A program made the translations under genes and the position numbers. Source: Ectocarpus siliculosus (taxonomy: Eukaryota; Sar; Phaeophyceae; Ectocarpales; Ectocarpaceae). Taken from it: a DNA stretch of 64,000 bases. Below the pieces are notes generated by a model. The model did not search any database and was not told the origin of the DNA. It was given only the letters and a program-made list of their open reading frames with translations. The DNA lies in contig FN649727.1 in NCBI GenBank assembly GCA_000310025.1, positions 5,082,520 to 5,146,519 on the forward strand. Reading direction: 5' to 3'. This document shows, in pieces, positions 12,886 to 26,500 of the stretch (within the stretch, counting starts at the first letter, position 1; each line of letters starts with the position of its first letter).

Positions 12886-15306
12886 CTTCCTTCTTTTTTT
12901 TTTACTCCCGATGTCTTCGGCCTCGGTGATGAGGAGGAAGTGAAGTATGCCTTTCATTTTTTGAGAGAACCTCGTTGGCGGCGGAGCACTGACTTTAATG
13001 GTAAAACTCCATGTCTTTTGTGTTTATTTTATTTATTTTACTTATTTATTTTGTCAGTAGGCTACGAACCCATCTTCTATCGAAGCAAAAGAGTCTACAA
13101 GATAGATAGCAATCAATCAATAAATCCATCGCGTTGTTGGCGAAAGTTCTGTGTTTCCACGGTTTCCCGAGCAGCACACCACTTTTACAACACGATGATG
13201 TAACGGAACCCTCCTAATGGACATACTTCACACAACCATGCATAACCTTTTGCAGGTACATGTAGTTCCATGTTTTTTTCCCATGCTCCACGGTGTCGGT
13301 TGGTACCTACCCCGGGGTAACGTGTTGTAGACTTTTTGAAACAACACGTTTCTTCGTTTTCGGGCCTATCGGAAAGCGAGGGCGGACTCCCCCTCCAGTC
13401 TGAGTAGAGTTTCCGAGATCAGTTTCCGACAGCTGGCTCTAAGTAAGAGACGATTGCATAATCGTTAAATCATCGCGTATTTCGTTCACGAATCAAACGC
13501 AATCCTCAGTGCTGAACACGCCCACCACCAACAGTCATTCGGCCTTATTTAGTTTATGCATAGGGGAGAACTTCGATGGTATGCTGTCGGCCTTGCTGCC
13601 GATACTATCGCGGGCGCTGTGGGGCATCACTCTTGTGGTGTTGTGATTGCCAGCATTTTTTTGCACTTGAGCCTAGGGGGAAACCCGTCGCCGGGGTGTG
13701 ATTGCGATGATGATCTGCTACATTGTCCCTTCACTTCTTGAGTCCCTCCCGAAAAGGTCAACTTCAACGAGAAAAACATGACAGACATCGATGCGCACTA
13801 AACTAGCGGGGCAAAGCAATTTGAGGGGTTTGCCGATATCATTGCTTTGCTGTTGACGCCAAACAAGCAGCTACCGCCAAGTCGCCGCACACGGTTGCTC
13901 CCAAATGCCGCTGGGAAAGATATTACCGACAGGCCAAACCCCGTTGCTGAGTTATCGCATCGCAACGCCTTCGCGCGCGAAAGTGCTTGAATGAGAATCA
14001 TCAACACGTATGCATAGAACAATCACGAGGCAAACGTGAAATTTCCACATGAAGGACTGGTCAATTTTCGCTCGTTGCTCGAGATCTCATCAAAGGCAAC
14101 GGCATAAACCGCTTCCTCCTGGCGACGTACGTGTAGCCAAAAGATATTTTCTTGTGATGTAATGCGTCTGTTCCTTGCCGGCCGGCTGGGGAAGGAATGC
14201 CAACTACTAAACTTTATAAATTTCGCAAAATTTCTATAACCAAACCTAGGAAATCTAGAAATAAACGACATGGCGATTGTTTTCGAACACGTTCGTTCTT
14301 GCGTTCTTTTCTAGACACTGGAGGGCAAAGGCGTGAGGGTACCGGAAACACACGCGTATCCCAGGACGTGCCCCAAACTACACTCCTGTTGCTATCCCCC
14401 CCCTCCCTACTCTACCAGACTTGCGTGCATTTCGCACGGAATCGCGACTGCTGTATGTACCACCCAAGAACCACCAAAATAAAGACACACATGCATGGAT
14501 TGGTCTCTCCAACAATCTATTTGGAGCCAAGGTAGATTAACCGTCTTACTCCCCAACTTTGAAACACGAATGAATATGCCGACCCGAACACAAAGCGCAC
14601 ACAAGCTTTGCGAGGAGCTCCGGTTGTTGAAAAGGGCAGCGTTGGGATTCGTTTTCGCGTGTTTCGATGGGAAAACGTCCAACACGCACAACCCGCAGAG
14701 CGGCAACGAACTGGTCCTTGCCTGAGAAGAACGCACTGCTGAATACTGACCGTAAATTCTAGGGCAGTTCTTTCCCGTAAGATTAATTTCGGCAAACGGA
14801 ACTCTTGCGCGAACCATCACAACGGTATTCGAACTCTGCCGATGCCCGTTGGTAAAACTATTGGCCGGTAAAATTCCGCTACAGCGGCCGAAGCTTGGTT
14901 CTTGCTGCGCGGTGACTCACCCCACGTTTCATGCGGGCTTAAGGCGCGTCCTGTTACACCAGCAGCACACAGAGCTAGACCGCAGCACGTTGGCCGGTAG
15001 TCTCATTATCTTCTAGCCCCACGTTCCTGGTTATGGGTGCCCTCGTTACCGCGGAGGTTTGGACTAGTAAGCACAAATGGCCGTAGAGAAAATGCGACGA
15101 AACAAACGTCATGAATTTCGTGCGCGCCCATACTCCGAAGCTCGCCAGCGGGGAATTCACACCCTCGACACCCCTTACATCGTGAATGGTGTGGAACGCG
15201 GCTAGGTTCCTTCACAAACTCAAAAAGACGAAATCCCTCGACCCTCGTACGAGCAACACCTTTATGTACTTGCTTCCCCGCATTATATTTCTGTGCTAAG
15301 GTTGGT
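12886..15306. other. Intergenic, no gene seen
   Basis: This region lies between the tRNA and the 3' end of the minus-strand methyltransferase gene. I see no coding frame with family motifs and no repeat shared with the rest of the window. Confidence 0.45.
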
Positions 15307-17698
15307 TCATGGATCTTGCTGCGATGAGGCCCCCACAGCAGTTCTTTGTCGACGTCGTAGCAAGAAGAGTCGTTCGAAGCACTGGGGGAAGGGATCGAGG
15401 TCGAGGATGTTTTCTACGTCCCACTCCGCATCCAGGCCATCGAAGAATTCGTCGCTTGCGTTGGCTCCACCCCTCCCCTCCCCAACGTAAACTAAGGTAT
15501 CTCCTCTATACTCATGTAGGCACCGCAAGGCCATGTCTCCAGGCGGGGGGTATACCAGGAGCAGGCTGATTGCAGCGTAACAACAGTACGACGAGAAAAA
15601 GAGGCAGGGGGTCGACGGATTAAAGTTTAGGCAAGCAAATGTACGGTCGCTGTTCGGGCGGAGAAAAACTACTCAACATAGATGCGGCGGTTGTGAGCGG
15701 TTTGGATAGAGTCTGCGTGTACTGCCCAAATATTGCACAATGACGCCCGGCACCCTCCCGCACTACCGCTTAACCGGATTCGGTTTAGCCGGATAACCGG
15801 TTTTATGCCGGTTCACTTGTTTTGCGCTGCGGCCATGCGACTTAGAGCATATATGCACATAGAGAATAGTTGGAGCATGCACCGCACTAAACTAGTTTGG
15901 ATAATCAAAAACATTAAGGCGTTAGACAAACTCGAAAACCTGATATAATTGACAGGAGCGCAATATTGAATGAAATATATGCATGATGCGGAAGGCTTGC
16001 CGCGGGTCAGCTATCTAGTAAAATCCTTGAAATGCTTTACTGGTAATAAGATACCTCCGTGAGACAAGTCTGAACTGTGGTTGTTGTTGAATCGCACTCG
16101 ATATTCCACGGCGGCGGCAGGCGACGGCTACTCACTCCATTTTTTTGCAACTACAAGTACTATACTAACGACAGGCGGGAATGCACCAAGCAAGTTCTCA
16201 TCATGAGGAAAGAGTCTGCAACGGTTGAAAGACTGGAGGTGGACACCATAAACAACCCGCCTCCTTTTTTATCGCGTTCTTGGCAATCTAGCAGCCATGT
16301 TCGGAAAATGTTCAAAAGAACAAAAATATTACTTGCGTAGGCTAACGGTACTACTCACGTCTTATCACGGTGGAGGCGAAGGGCATGCTCATCCCCAGGT
16401 AGCACTCTCCCGATTTGGGGCATGCCTGCCGTCGTGCCCCTCTCGTTGCCGCTCGAGGGGGTCGTCGCCCATTTATCGAAGGAGATCACCGTGGCTCCCG
16501 CTTCGGATAACCCGCGCTGCCAGTGACCCCTGCCCGCGCCGATCTCGACCAACGGGGACAACGCGGACATCAATCGAATGGCCTCCGGGGTGTATCGGCA
16601 GTTCCCGTGTTCGGCTTCGTATCGACGACGAGCATCTGGAGGGTCAGACACGCCAAAGATAATCCGGTGGGTCGCCAGCTCGACCTCGTCGTTGAAGACC
16701 GACATGCGCTTGTCGTACTCCTCTCGGGTCACCTAAGAGGAGCATGTGCGTGCACCAGTGTTCAAACACTGAATCGTAAGTTGACCGCAAACCGGGTGGA
16801 GGCGGCGGGTGGCATAGGCAGAGAAGCGCAGCGACAATCTCGGGAGCGGCGGCTGGTGAAATCACATCGTCGTTGAACTTGTGGTGGGGTCGTTGGCAGT
16901 AAAAAAAAGTGGGTGGTATCAGAGAATGAACTTCTGACCGTATGAACTGTTGTACCACCTGGCGGATTGAAGCGCAACAAAGGGTCACTTAGCATAGAAA
17001 CAGCAGTGCCCGCCCGCCCTACCGTGGAGGTGACACAAGATATCACACCCTCGGATCAATTTCCAATTTCAAAGGACGATTACGCCACGACGAAGAGAAT
17101 GCCACAACTCATTCTGTTCTCGGGAAACTCGGGAAGCTCTCGATGGGACGGTTCCAACGCCGCCACTTTCGGCACCGCTACTCTCTCCCGCTGTGGAGCA
17201 ATCGAGCGTTGAAAACTGGTCCAGGGGGTGTGATATCTTCGGTCACCTTCTACTAGCCCATTATGTACTAACGGGCGATCTCACCTCCCCCTTCCTAAGC
17301 CCTGCCATCAGCTCTTGAACCGGCATTCGCATCTTGGCGAGGTAATTTCTCATCTGCACTTCGGCCTTGGCCCTCTGCTTCTTCGCCTGTCGTGGAATTG
17401 TATTGCTGAACGGAGACGAAGGCTGCCTCTTGCTGAAGGGCCACCAGCCCGCTTCGGCTGGCGAATCCGTGGAGACCGAGCACAGGGCCACTGCCAGCAG
17501 GATGGACGCTCCCGGGGCAAGTGGCATCGAGTCCCAGCCGCCAGAGGGTCTTCTCCTACTGCTGTTGTTCCGATGATAACGTTGAGGTGTTACTGCCGTA
17601 GTCGACCGCAGGCCTGGCTGGCTGGCTGCTGGAGGCAACCTTCGGCACATCGACGCCGGAAGTTGTCGAAGCGCTGGTCTCACCAATGCTCCGCTCAT
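15307..17698 (-). CDS. SAM-dependent methyltransferase-like protein, substrate unknown
   Basis: Three exons join in frame to 348 residues: 17698-17285, 16732-16359, 15565-15307 (stop TGA). The Rossmann motif I is LVEIGAGRGHWQ, with the acidic end of strand 2 in VISFDKW. Later conserved-looking blocks are LLLVYPPPGDMALRCL and DTLVYVGEGRGG, followed by LDPFPQCFERLFLLRR, so the fold looks complete. The N-terminus has a basic Arg/Ser/Gln-rich stretch and then a hydrophobic segment around LAPGASILLAVALC, which suggests organelle import or a membrane anchor. The same frame is open up to an ATG at 17860; the start at 17698 (MSGALVRPALRQLP) is preferred because it gives a typical presequence, but this is not certain. 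Intron 1 (16733-17284) contains a MITE. The gene is divergent from chlM. I do not recognise the exact family. Confidence 0.85.
17029..17247. mobile_element. Palindromic MITE, copy 1 (in methyltransferase intron 1)
   Basis: About 219 bp begin GGTGACACAAGATATCACACCC and end with the near reverse complement (GGGGGTGTGATATCTTCGGTCACC). The ends share sequence with copies at 49630 and 61333. There is no coding capacity, so it is a non-autonomous TIR element. The autonomous partner is not in the window. Confidence 0.8.
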
Positions 17699-17996
17699 GT
17701 TCTTTCGCCGTTTTCTTTGCTCCGCAAACGCTGCTGCTCCGATGCTTAAACTCGCACTTGTCCCTGCCGGCCACACCTCAGTAGTCTCAGGGACAGAGAA
17801 TTGGTTCAGCACAATACACGTCAAGTCTGCTGGTACGAGACTGATGCTGTGGTGTGGCATGTCCGGTCGCTGACTCTTTCATGCACCCCCTCTCCACGGC
17901 TTGTTGCGATTTGCGTGCCCCCAGCGTCCGGCGCGCTGGTGCGCTTGACTGCTGTGGTAGCAAGACGAAACCAACAGGTGCCACCCCATAGACATC
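17699..17996. promoter_or_regulatory. Divergent intergenic region, putative shared promoter (methyltransferase / chlM)
   Basis: 298 bp separate the two chosen start codons, or only 136 bp if the upstream in-frame ATG at 17860 is used for the minus-strand gene. Promoter function is inferred from the head-to-head layout. Confidence 0.45.
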
Positions 17997-20900
17997 ATGC
18001 CTTCTTCTCTTGCGAAAGCGTTGGTTACGTCCGGCGCGGTGTTGGTGACCTCGCCTTGCTCGCTAGTCTCTGCATTTGTTGCTCCTGCCGGAGGCCTCCC
18101 GCGTGCGGGTCCCGGGTCCTCGGCCGCGGCAGCAGCTGCCAGGACTCCCGTCGTTGGGAGGACGCCTCATGTTCTCATGAGGTGAGCGAAGGGCCGAAAT
18201 GCCAGGGTCAGAGGTATAGAACTGGTGGGAAAGCTTCAGGAAGATGGGATGCTCCGTTACTCTGGACTCTGTGTTTCAGGTTGATGCCGACAGCGGCACA
18301 CAACCAGCATGTGTGTCATGATCATGCACGCGGGACATTTTGCTTCGAAACGAGTTTGTGGGCAAACCTAGCGCTGTACCTACGTGTAGTCGTGAATGGA
18401 TCGCTCCCCCTGCTTGTCTTGGCTGTTTTGGTGGTGGTGGGTCGATGTTTTGACCGTCTGGTACCTCTTCAGATTACGTCGGTGCGTGTCTGGCTTCCTC
18501 TGAGTCTTGTGAGAATGGTCTTCTCCGACAAAGCAAAGCACACGTGTAGTGCTGTAGGTCGCTGCTGTACAACGTTGCTCTTCCATCATGTTCATACAAC
18601 ACATGCACACACCTTGATCGCTCGCTTTTCTACCGTTTTGGCCTTTTGCCTAGCTTTGCCATTTATGGTTTGAACATCGGTGTTGCGTTGGCCAGTTGTT
18701 GCAGATACGGTACAACCGGTTACAGGAGTGTCAGACATACAGCAATGTTTTGTGTAAGCGGTGTAATACCGGCGCTCTTTCCAGCTTCCAAAGATCATTT
18801 TCACCTTTGTTGCTTTTGCTCCAGTTTCAGGAAGATCAGGTTCACCGTTGTGTTGCTTTTGCAAGCAAGATTCGCGCTGGCTTAACTTCTGTGCGCATAG
18901 ACTGGTGCTGTGCCTGTAAATGTGTACGTAGTTTGGCACCTGTCGCTGAGGCTGAATACTTCTGTTGTGCAATGTTTGAATTCCTCATTTGGTGTGGCAC
19001 AGGTGAACCCAGCTGGCTTCCTACAAACACGGCGATTGAGATTTTGCACCTTTAAATTACATACAACGTGTCGCTGTTTTGCGACTGATACTGCGGTGCT
19101 ATGCATAGCTCCTCCTTTGACGTCGATTTCAACCCCAACGGAAAAAAAAGCAGCACCCTCGTGGACAAAGACAAAGAGGAGGTGACGGAGTACTTCAACA
19201 ACAACGGGTTTGAACGGTGGAACAAGATCTACTCCGAGTCGGACGAGGTCAACGACGTGCAGCGAGACATCCGCACCGGCCACGGCCAGACCATCGACAA
19301 GGTCAGTACCCTTCTTGCCTTTCTCACATGGACGGAAACCTCTGGCACCACGTGAAACCCAAGGTGCTTCTACAGCTGTCTGGCTACCATGGCAGTATTG
19401 CAGAAACGTGCTTGCAGCAGCGTTGGAAGGTCACTACATCAGGGCTTTAAGAGCTTTTGCCTGGGGCAGGCACAAATGCTTGGTATAACTCAGCTACACA
19501 CGAAAAGTACTGAGGGAGTGCATACTGCTGTGTAGCAGGCGCGAAGAAATGGCACGTACTTTCGATGAGACGAGTGAACCCAACCATCGGGTGGAGTTGA
19601 AATCAAGCGCGCGGTGGCGTCGGCGGCCACTCCTGTGCACCGTGCTTCGAATCATCTATCCTCCCCAAGATCTCCACCCCTCTCCGTCCCCTTCACTCTG
19701 CGAAAACCTCCCTTTCCCTCCGCCTGTACATGCCGATATAACGACACCAGGTATTGCGATGGGTGGAAGAAGACGGAAGCGCCAAAAGCGTCTTCTGCGA
19801 TGCTGGTTGCGGAGGTGAGTAGGTGGTCACAGCAGTGCCCCTCTTTTCACGTAATCATTCGAAAGCAAAAATGCCAAGATGATGGACCGCACAATTAAGA
19901 TTCGGCTCTGGGGAATTTTCGCGCTATTGTACAATCACTGTCCTTGGGGGGGGGAGACTCGTGTTTTGCATCCTCACCTGTTCAGGCCTTTGGCTACACG
20001 TCCTCGAGAGGACGAAGCTTTGTGCCCGCAGGACCGATCGCCGATATCTAAGGCGCCGAAGGCGGCTCATCAATGTTTGCCCTTTCTTGTGTACACCACT
20101 TCTTGTACCCCAGTATCGCTACCGTCTTCTCCTAGCTGTTCCATGCCGCGAATCGCTCTCCGTGGCGTCCTTCTATGTTCCTTTTCTCAATCATGTACAG
20201 CAGTTCTCTCTCCTTTCCGTAAAACGGATATTCCACAATAGCAATAAACGCGGTAGTCGCACTCGGAGTTGCTTTGACAAATCTTCCTAGATCTTCGTCT
20301 GCATGTTCTCGAAGGGCAATGCCTCCAGCCCTATTTGTTTGCCACGATAGCGAAGGCACTGTCGCCGAGATATTGGGAGGGCTAAAGGCAGGCAGTTCGA
20401 CCGCATGAACAGTTCCGATCATGTCCACGGGTGTATACCAAGGTCGTGGGCTTTTGTGCTCTACCCGCTCGATGTACGTAGCCGAGGCACACACAGCTAT
20501 GTTGTGCGGATATGGACACCCAACTTCCTTGGCAATCTTCGATGCTGTCTGGCGTACGTGCCCTCCACAACAAGACGAAAGATTGACCCCCTCACCCACT
20601 CTGCGCTCGCAGTTGGTTCGCTCTCGATCCCGCTGGCAAGGCTCGGAGCCAAGGTCGCTTCGTCCGACATCTCGGCGGCCATGACTGGGGAGGCCGAGGA
20701 AAGGGCGAAGGTAGGCAAAAGCGTACGATTTGACTTTCGGGATGGCCTGTGCTACATCTGTGCTTGCCGCGGCTTGGGCGGTTGTTGTCTGATACGATGT
20801 GTTCGGATAGTGTGGAAGAAAGAGCGTTGCAGCAGCGGGCGATATTTGCTTTGTTGTAACTCTGGCAGCTCGCATTGTTTCAAACCATAGCCCGGCAGTA

Positions 20901-22211
20901 GGTCGTAGATTGGGCGATCCTAAGGCTCACCCGGGTGTGGGTAGGCCCTTCGCGTGTCGGCGTACAAGTGTGGTCATTTACCTGTATCGGACCCTCGAAT
21001 GTGTCACGTGTTTTCCATTTCTATCGCCCGAGGGATTGGTATGCAAGACGGTAGGTTTTGGTAACGGTTCGACGTTGCAGCAGCAGCTTGCCATTTTGGA
21101 CTGCTGCCGCCCTGGTAACTCAGGAGAGTGCTCAATTTCCGTTTGATGCGTGTATGCACTTGTGCCAAAACTCGCGTGGAACAGGCCGAGCTGGGGAGGG
21201 ACGCGAAGCGGATAAGCTTCACTACCTCGGACCTGGAGAACCTCACGGGCAGTTACGACACCGTTCTCTGCATTGACGTCATGATCCACTACCCCACGGA
21301 AAAGGTAAGGGGAGTAAGCACGTCCCTACCAACTGCTTCACCCACTGTACTCAGCAACGAACCCGCCGAACAATCGCCGCCGGAGGCACAACTTTACTGC
21401 CGTTATCAGGTGTTGCGCACATCGAGGGTTTTCACTTTCTCTCCCCTTTGCTGTCCTGACTTCGCTCCCTTGTGCGCGCTCCCTGCGGCGATGAGACCCG
21501 CTGACTTCATTTATTCCTGCCTTCCTACCCCAATTCCAATCCATGGAATCCCTCGCTTCTCCTTAGATGTCGGACATGGTTAGCAAGCTATGCAGCATGT
21601 CTAAGAACCGGGTGATCCTGTCCTTCGCGCCGGACACTTGGTACTACTCTCTTCTCAAGAAGGTCAGTCGGGGCCACACGCATGCGAAGATTCCGGCTAT
21701 TCCTCTGCAGACCTTTCTATGTTTAGGTGCCATGATTGCTTACAAGAAGAAATGATTTGGTTGCCCAATTTTTTTCAGCTCGAACCCTGTCGTGATTCAC
21801 CACCGAAGTACAGCTTCACCTTTGGGCGCATTCGTCACCCTCTGTAAAAATTATCCTCTGCTATGGTAGGAGATAGGCTGGGGACCGTGCTAACCAAATC
21901 ACTTGAAAACGGGAATAGGCGCGGCTGGGTTGCTGAAGAAATTGTCCATCTGTCGTCTGTGTCTTCATTTTTTATCGTCTCTAAAACTACGCTTCTTGTG
22001 CGCACGATTTTTGCCTGCGTCCCCCGTCCATTGCTCTCAACAAAAGATTGGGGAGCTTTTCCCTGGCCCCTCGAAGACCACTAGGGCGTACCTGCACACG
22101 GAAGAGGCGGTCAGGAAGGCTTTGGCGGCGGAAGGCTTCGCCATCAAGAGAACAGAGATGACTTCGACCAACTTCTACTACTCCCGCATGCTGGAGGCTG
22201 TTCGGGAGTAG
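17997..22211 (+). CDS. chlM: Magnesium-protoporphyrin IX O-methyltransferase, plastid
   Basis: This enzyme methylates Mg-protoporphyrin IX with S-adenosylmethionine, a step of chlorophyll synthesis in the plastid. Seven exons join exactly to 306 residues: 17997-18181, 19109-19301, 19751-19814, 20613-20710, 21185-21304, 21567-21662, 22047-22211. The N-terminus is a signal peptide (LVTSGAVLVTSPCSLVS) followed by AFVAPAGG, an ASAFAP-type motif, then an Ala/Arg/Ser transit region. The mature part has YFNNNGFERWNKIY and the SAM motif FCDAGCGVGSLSIPLA. VASSDIS (acidic ribose contact), SYDTVLCIDVMIHYPTEK, VILSFAPDTWYYSLLKK and GELFPGPSKTTRAYLH follow, all characteristic of ChlM. Introns are phase-consistent GT-AG. 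It is divergent from the unknown methyltransferase and convergent with msrA. Confidence 0.97.
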
Positions 22212-23537
22212 ACGCTGCCATCAACAGCTACTGGGCGGCACAGAACGGACGCAAGCAAAAATGATGGCAAGCTCGGGGGAAAGGACGGAGCCGTCAAGAG
22301 GACGCGCAGCAGCGTGTGTGCTAGTTTGGCTACTACGCCATGTGTAGGGCGCGTACGGAGTACTTTCGAGGGTTAGACTAGTTTAGTCCAAGAGTGACTT
22401 GTCTTGCGCGTAGAGGAGTGGGCGAGGTACGACGAAGAATGGAGGTGGCTTGAACTGGTCGCCAGTGGTGAGAGAACTAGCACTGTTGGCACCGGCTCTG
22501 TTACGATTGTTCGCTGTGATGGGACGGAATGATAACGATGCGTGTAGAAGGGATTTTATTGAGCCGCAACTCGTTTGCATTGAAGGTTGCCGCAGAGCCT
22601 TCAGGCGTTTGTTTTGAGGAGTGTCATGTTCCACATTTGAGGAATATCTGGAGGGCGACTACAACACCCGTGATTCATGGTCGATTTGTCAGCAGCGGAC
22701 GCCTTGCTTGCTTTCATGTACTTTTCCCGAAACCCCAACACCCTAATTTTGTGAGCGCATCAGGGGAGGGTGGGGTAGAGTTTTTTTGGTTGGCGAGGGA
22801 CTGGCCTAACCTTGTAGCCATGGTCTCCCAGATGCAGTTTTGGCAAGTAGAGTGAAGGTGACCCAAGTGGAGTGAAAGCACATCACAGTTCTCCAGAGGC
22901 GAGCTGTGTTTTTGTCATTCAGACAGGGCGGCATTTCCAAGCGCACGGTGTCCCGAGTTTGTTTAGGACACGAGCCAACAAAGGCGAAACCTTGACGCCG
23001 TATGGCCACCGCGCACATGCAGAGTACGCCTTGCAACTCCGGAAAGAAGCTGCGGATTCCCACATCTGTGTAGGCTCGCAGTCATTTGTGGTGGCCGGCT
23101 TCAAAGGAGCACATCGTTCCGCTCGGGCAGACAAAAGAAGAAAAGTGCCTTTGTGCAGATGCGATGATGGCGATCGTGCGTGGTACCCAAAGCGCAGCTT
23201 GTCGACACTTTGTCTTCGGGAACCATCACCCCCGTTTTCGGCGAGAGCAAGCAACACGTGAACTACAGTATTAAGACTTCGAACATTTTCTATCAAAAGT
23301 CCGACGTGTGCGGATGTCGTCCGCCAACCAAGGCGGGAACCGTATTACCTACAGGTGTGCATCACATACGATTCGCCGAACACACAGCAGACGACGACAT
23401 TGATGCGCGAAACCCAGTGTTGGAGTGCAAACGCACCACAGAGTTTGCCACTCAAAATCAAGCGACGAAAAAGCGTTCTTTGACACAGAAAATAAGACAA
23501 AACAGGAGACCTCGTTCCCGTTCTCGACCGACTGCCA
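22212..23537. other. Convergent intergenic region, no gene seen
   Basis: The 3' ends of chlM (+) and msrA (-) face each other here. The region should hold both 3' UTRs. No frame shows recognisable motifs. Confidence 0.5.
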
Positions 23538-26500
23538 TCACGAAGCCACCTCGCGGTCTCGCGACAACCGATTAATTCTGCTGATGTCGGGCCTCAGCTT
23601 GACGAGCTTTGTCCCAACGTTCATGATGCAGTAGGGCGACAGAGGGTTTCTGGCGTAGTAGTCTTGGTGGACCTGTCATCGCATCCAGACAAGGTGAAGC
23701 CAAGGGGTAAGAGAAGAGAAAGAGAGCGATAGACGAAAGACAGAGAGGGGTGCTGAAGCACATAATCTGGGGTGATATCACACGTAGTATTACAACAATT
23801 CGGGAGGGGAGGCTGCATAGCAAGCATCCTGGCGAGATCGCTCTGTTCAACCGCCGTACTCAACATGTCGGCTGAGTTTAGAAGCGACCGGAACACAGCG
23901 GGAAATCCTGTGTGGACGCTCTGTGTGTCGGAAGACACGATTCAAAGTCCGTTTACCAAGGATTAAACAGCGCTCCAGGAAGTGTTGCAGTTCAAGGCGG
24001 CGCTATCGCCACTCCCCCGCCCTCTATTCCCCACCCCTGCCCCCCAACGCCGATGCGGGAACTATACCGCGCGAACAAAGGGCGTTGCTTTCTATGCCAA
24101 AGCCAGCAGTCCGACAACGACAGCAAGTGGGTAAAAACTAGATCAAGCCCCGCGTTTCAGATCACAATCCACTCGACTTTCGCTCCGGGAGCGACGATCA
24201 AACCAATAGATACTTCGCCTTGCGCGATCTTCCTCTACGCGTTCAAAGTTTGAACAGCAGCGGTCTGCCTCTCGCATTCCTCGACTTTTCCTTGCCTTTT
24301 CGGCTTCCCAGAAGACTTGAAGCAGGTCGATCGTCGTCGTAATGTTGACGATGTTTTCACCCTCCTTCTTGCCCGTGACGGCACCTACCACCCTCCCCAA
24401 GACCGCCTCCGCGTTGATTTTTGCCTGTCGTTTATCCCGACAACACAACAGGGGATTGAATTACCGAGAACGGCAAGCAGCAGCAGCAGCAGCCACTGGG
24501 GCAAACAAGAACGGCAGGCTAACAATGCTTTTAGGCGCTATCCTCAACAACGGCCTAACGACATCGGTTTCATCTCTGTGGGGAAGCAACGGGCAGATGC
24601 GCCAGCTCGATCGTCGTTCTTGCAAATAAAAGGGTATCCATACACATGATTATACTAAATAGGAAGAATACGAGACATTGTATCCTACGTGTCGAGTGCA
24701 CAAACAATGAGTCTGTATTCAAAAACTAACAACCATTTTGCACTTGCTTCGCCGATAATGTCGGGGACGTGCTTAGTACCAGCGATCTTCGGCGCAACCT
24801 GGAAGCTTCGGGGAGCTGATTTACGCAAGAACACACGCAAAGGTCCCGTCCCTGAAGGACTTGTGCAGATGCTTCCGTACGCCCGCCGACCTCCCTGTCG
24901 TATCCATGTGTTAATTTGTCCGCCAAGCACAGCAGTGTGTCAAATACCTGCTTTGCTTCTCGCGACGCCACGGCCATGTCCAGCTGCTCCTCGTCCTCGC
25001 ACAAGATGATGCTTCGGTACTCGGTGCCAATGTCCATTCCCTGTCGGTTTCCCTGCGAGCATGCCAACCAAAAGCAAGGATATCACACAGCGAGTCGGCG
25101 TGAGTGGTCCGATGGCGAAAAACAAGAAAAGTTCACGTCGCGTTGTTGCGGCTCTTTCAAGACGCCTACACAAGCATACGTTGAAAAAGCTTCAAAGGCA
25201 CATGGCGCGCCGAGCGGTGAAAACCAAAAGCCGCGGTCAATCTCGTATCTACCTGTGTGGGGTCGTGGGTCTTCCAAAACACCTCCAGCAATTCGTCGAA
25301 CGTAACGACCGTGGGGTCGTACTCCAGCAGCACTACTTCCGCGTGCCCCGTCCGTCCCGAACAAACGTCCTGCGGGCGGGATATTTCAAAAATTAAGAAA
25401 CGTGCGGAGTGCAAAGACAGGCGAAGACAAGATAATCAACCTATTTCTGTCAGGTGCATACTCTTGCTTTGTCGCGGCACTTCCGGCTTGACCCCCGATG
25501 TGGAATAGGCGAGTGCAAGGAAACTAGCTACCGGAAGTGCACATCTAGCAAGTAAGAAAAAGCAAATGTCGATTACTTCGTGCAAGCATGGATTTGGTGA
25601 AAGCCTCAGCAAACGGGTCCGTGTGTAGAACTTACCCGATACGTGGGATTTTCCATGGTCCCGCCCGCGTATCCCGACACCACCTTCGACACTCCGTCGA
25701 GGGTCTTGAACACAGCTTCGATACACCTTTTGCGCAAAATCGCGATTGCAAGAGGACGAAGATAAATGCTTACTTCGAAGAGGGCCGTTGCGGCAATGAA
25801 AACGGTACTCAATGCCAGCGACGCTTGGTTGTATGTGATTCAGTGGCAATGTATTTGTGCACACCCCCATGTGCGATAGCAATAGATAGCAAGAGTGCGA
25901 TTTCGACGCCTTCCATCACAAGAGATAATTAATGCGGAGCAGAGTGGTCCATGGTCGGGACAATTTGAAAGGATTGCTGCCTGTGGGGCAACCCGGAAAA
26001 ACAAACGCCGCACGCAGCAGTAGCTGCAGACACAGGATGGAAAATACCTAGTTCCTGTAACGCCACGGAAGCTTCACTGTACGGACTTCAACCCATACCC
26101 TTGCGTCCCCTCTCATGTGTCGAATACTCGTGCCCTCGGTGGAATGTGTGCTGCGCAAGAAGACGTAACATGAACACTGAGGACACGAAAGGCAGGGCTC
26201 GCTCTCCCCCCATCTCTCTCTGCTACCATCTATCCCAAAACGCGAGAAATATTTGACATCCGACGCAGTAAAGACACCTTCAGGACCCCCCATGACTTTT
26301 CTCGACGGGTCCTCGGAGAGCAAAATAAAGCTTCAGGACGGCCTGGACAGCCTGTCTCTGCAGTTACAGAACAAGTACCAAGGACAGCAGCAGGTTGGAG
26401 AACATGTCACCTGGAGAGAAAGACGCACTGCGACTTAGTTGCGACCTAGAGATCGACTTATGAGTGCTCCATGCACTATACTTGCCGACCTCTAGACACT

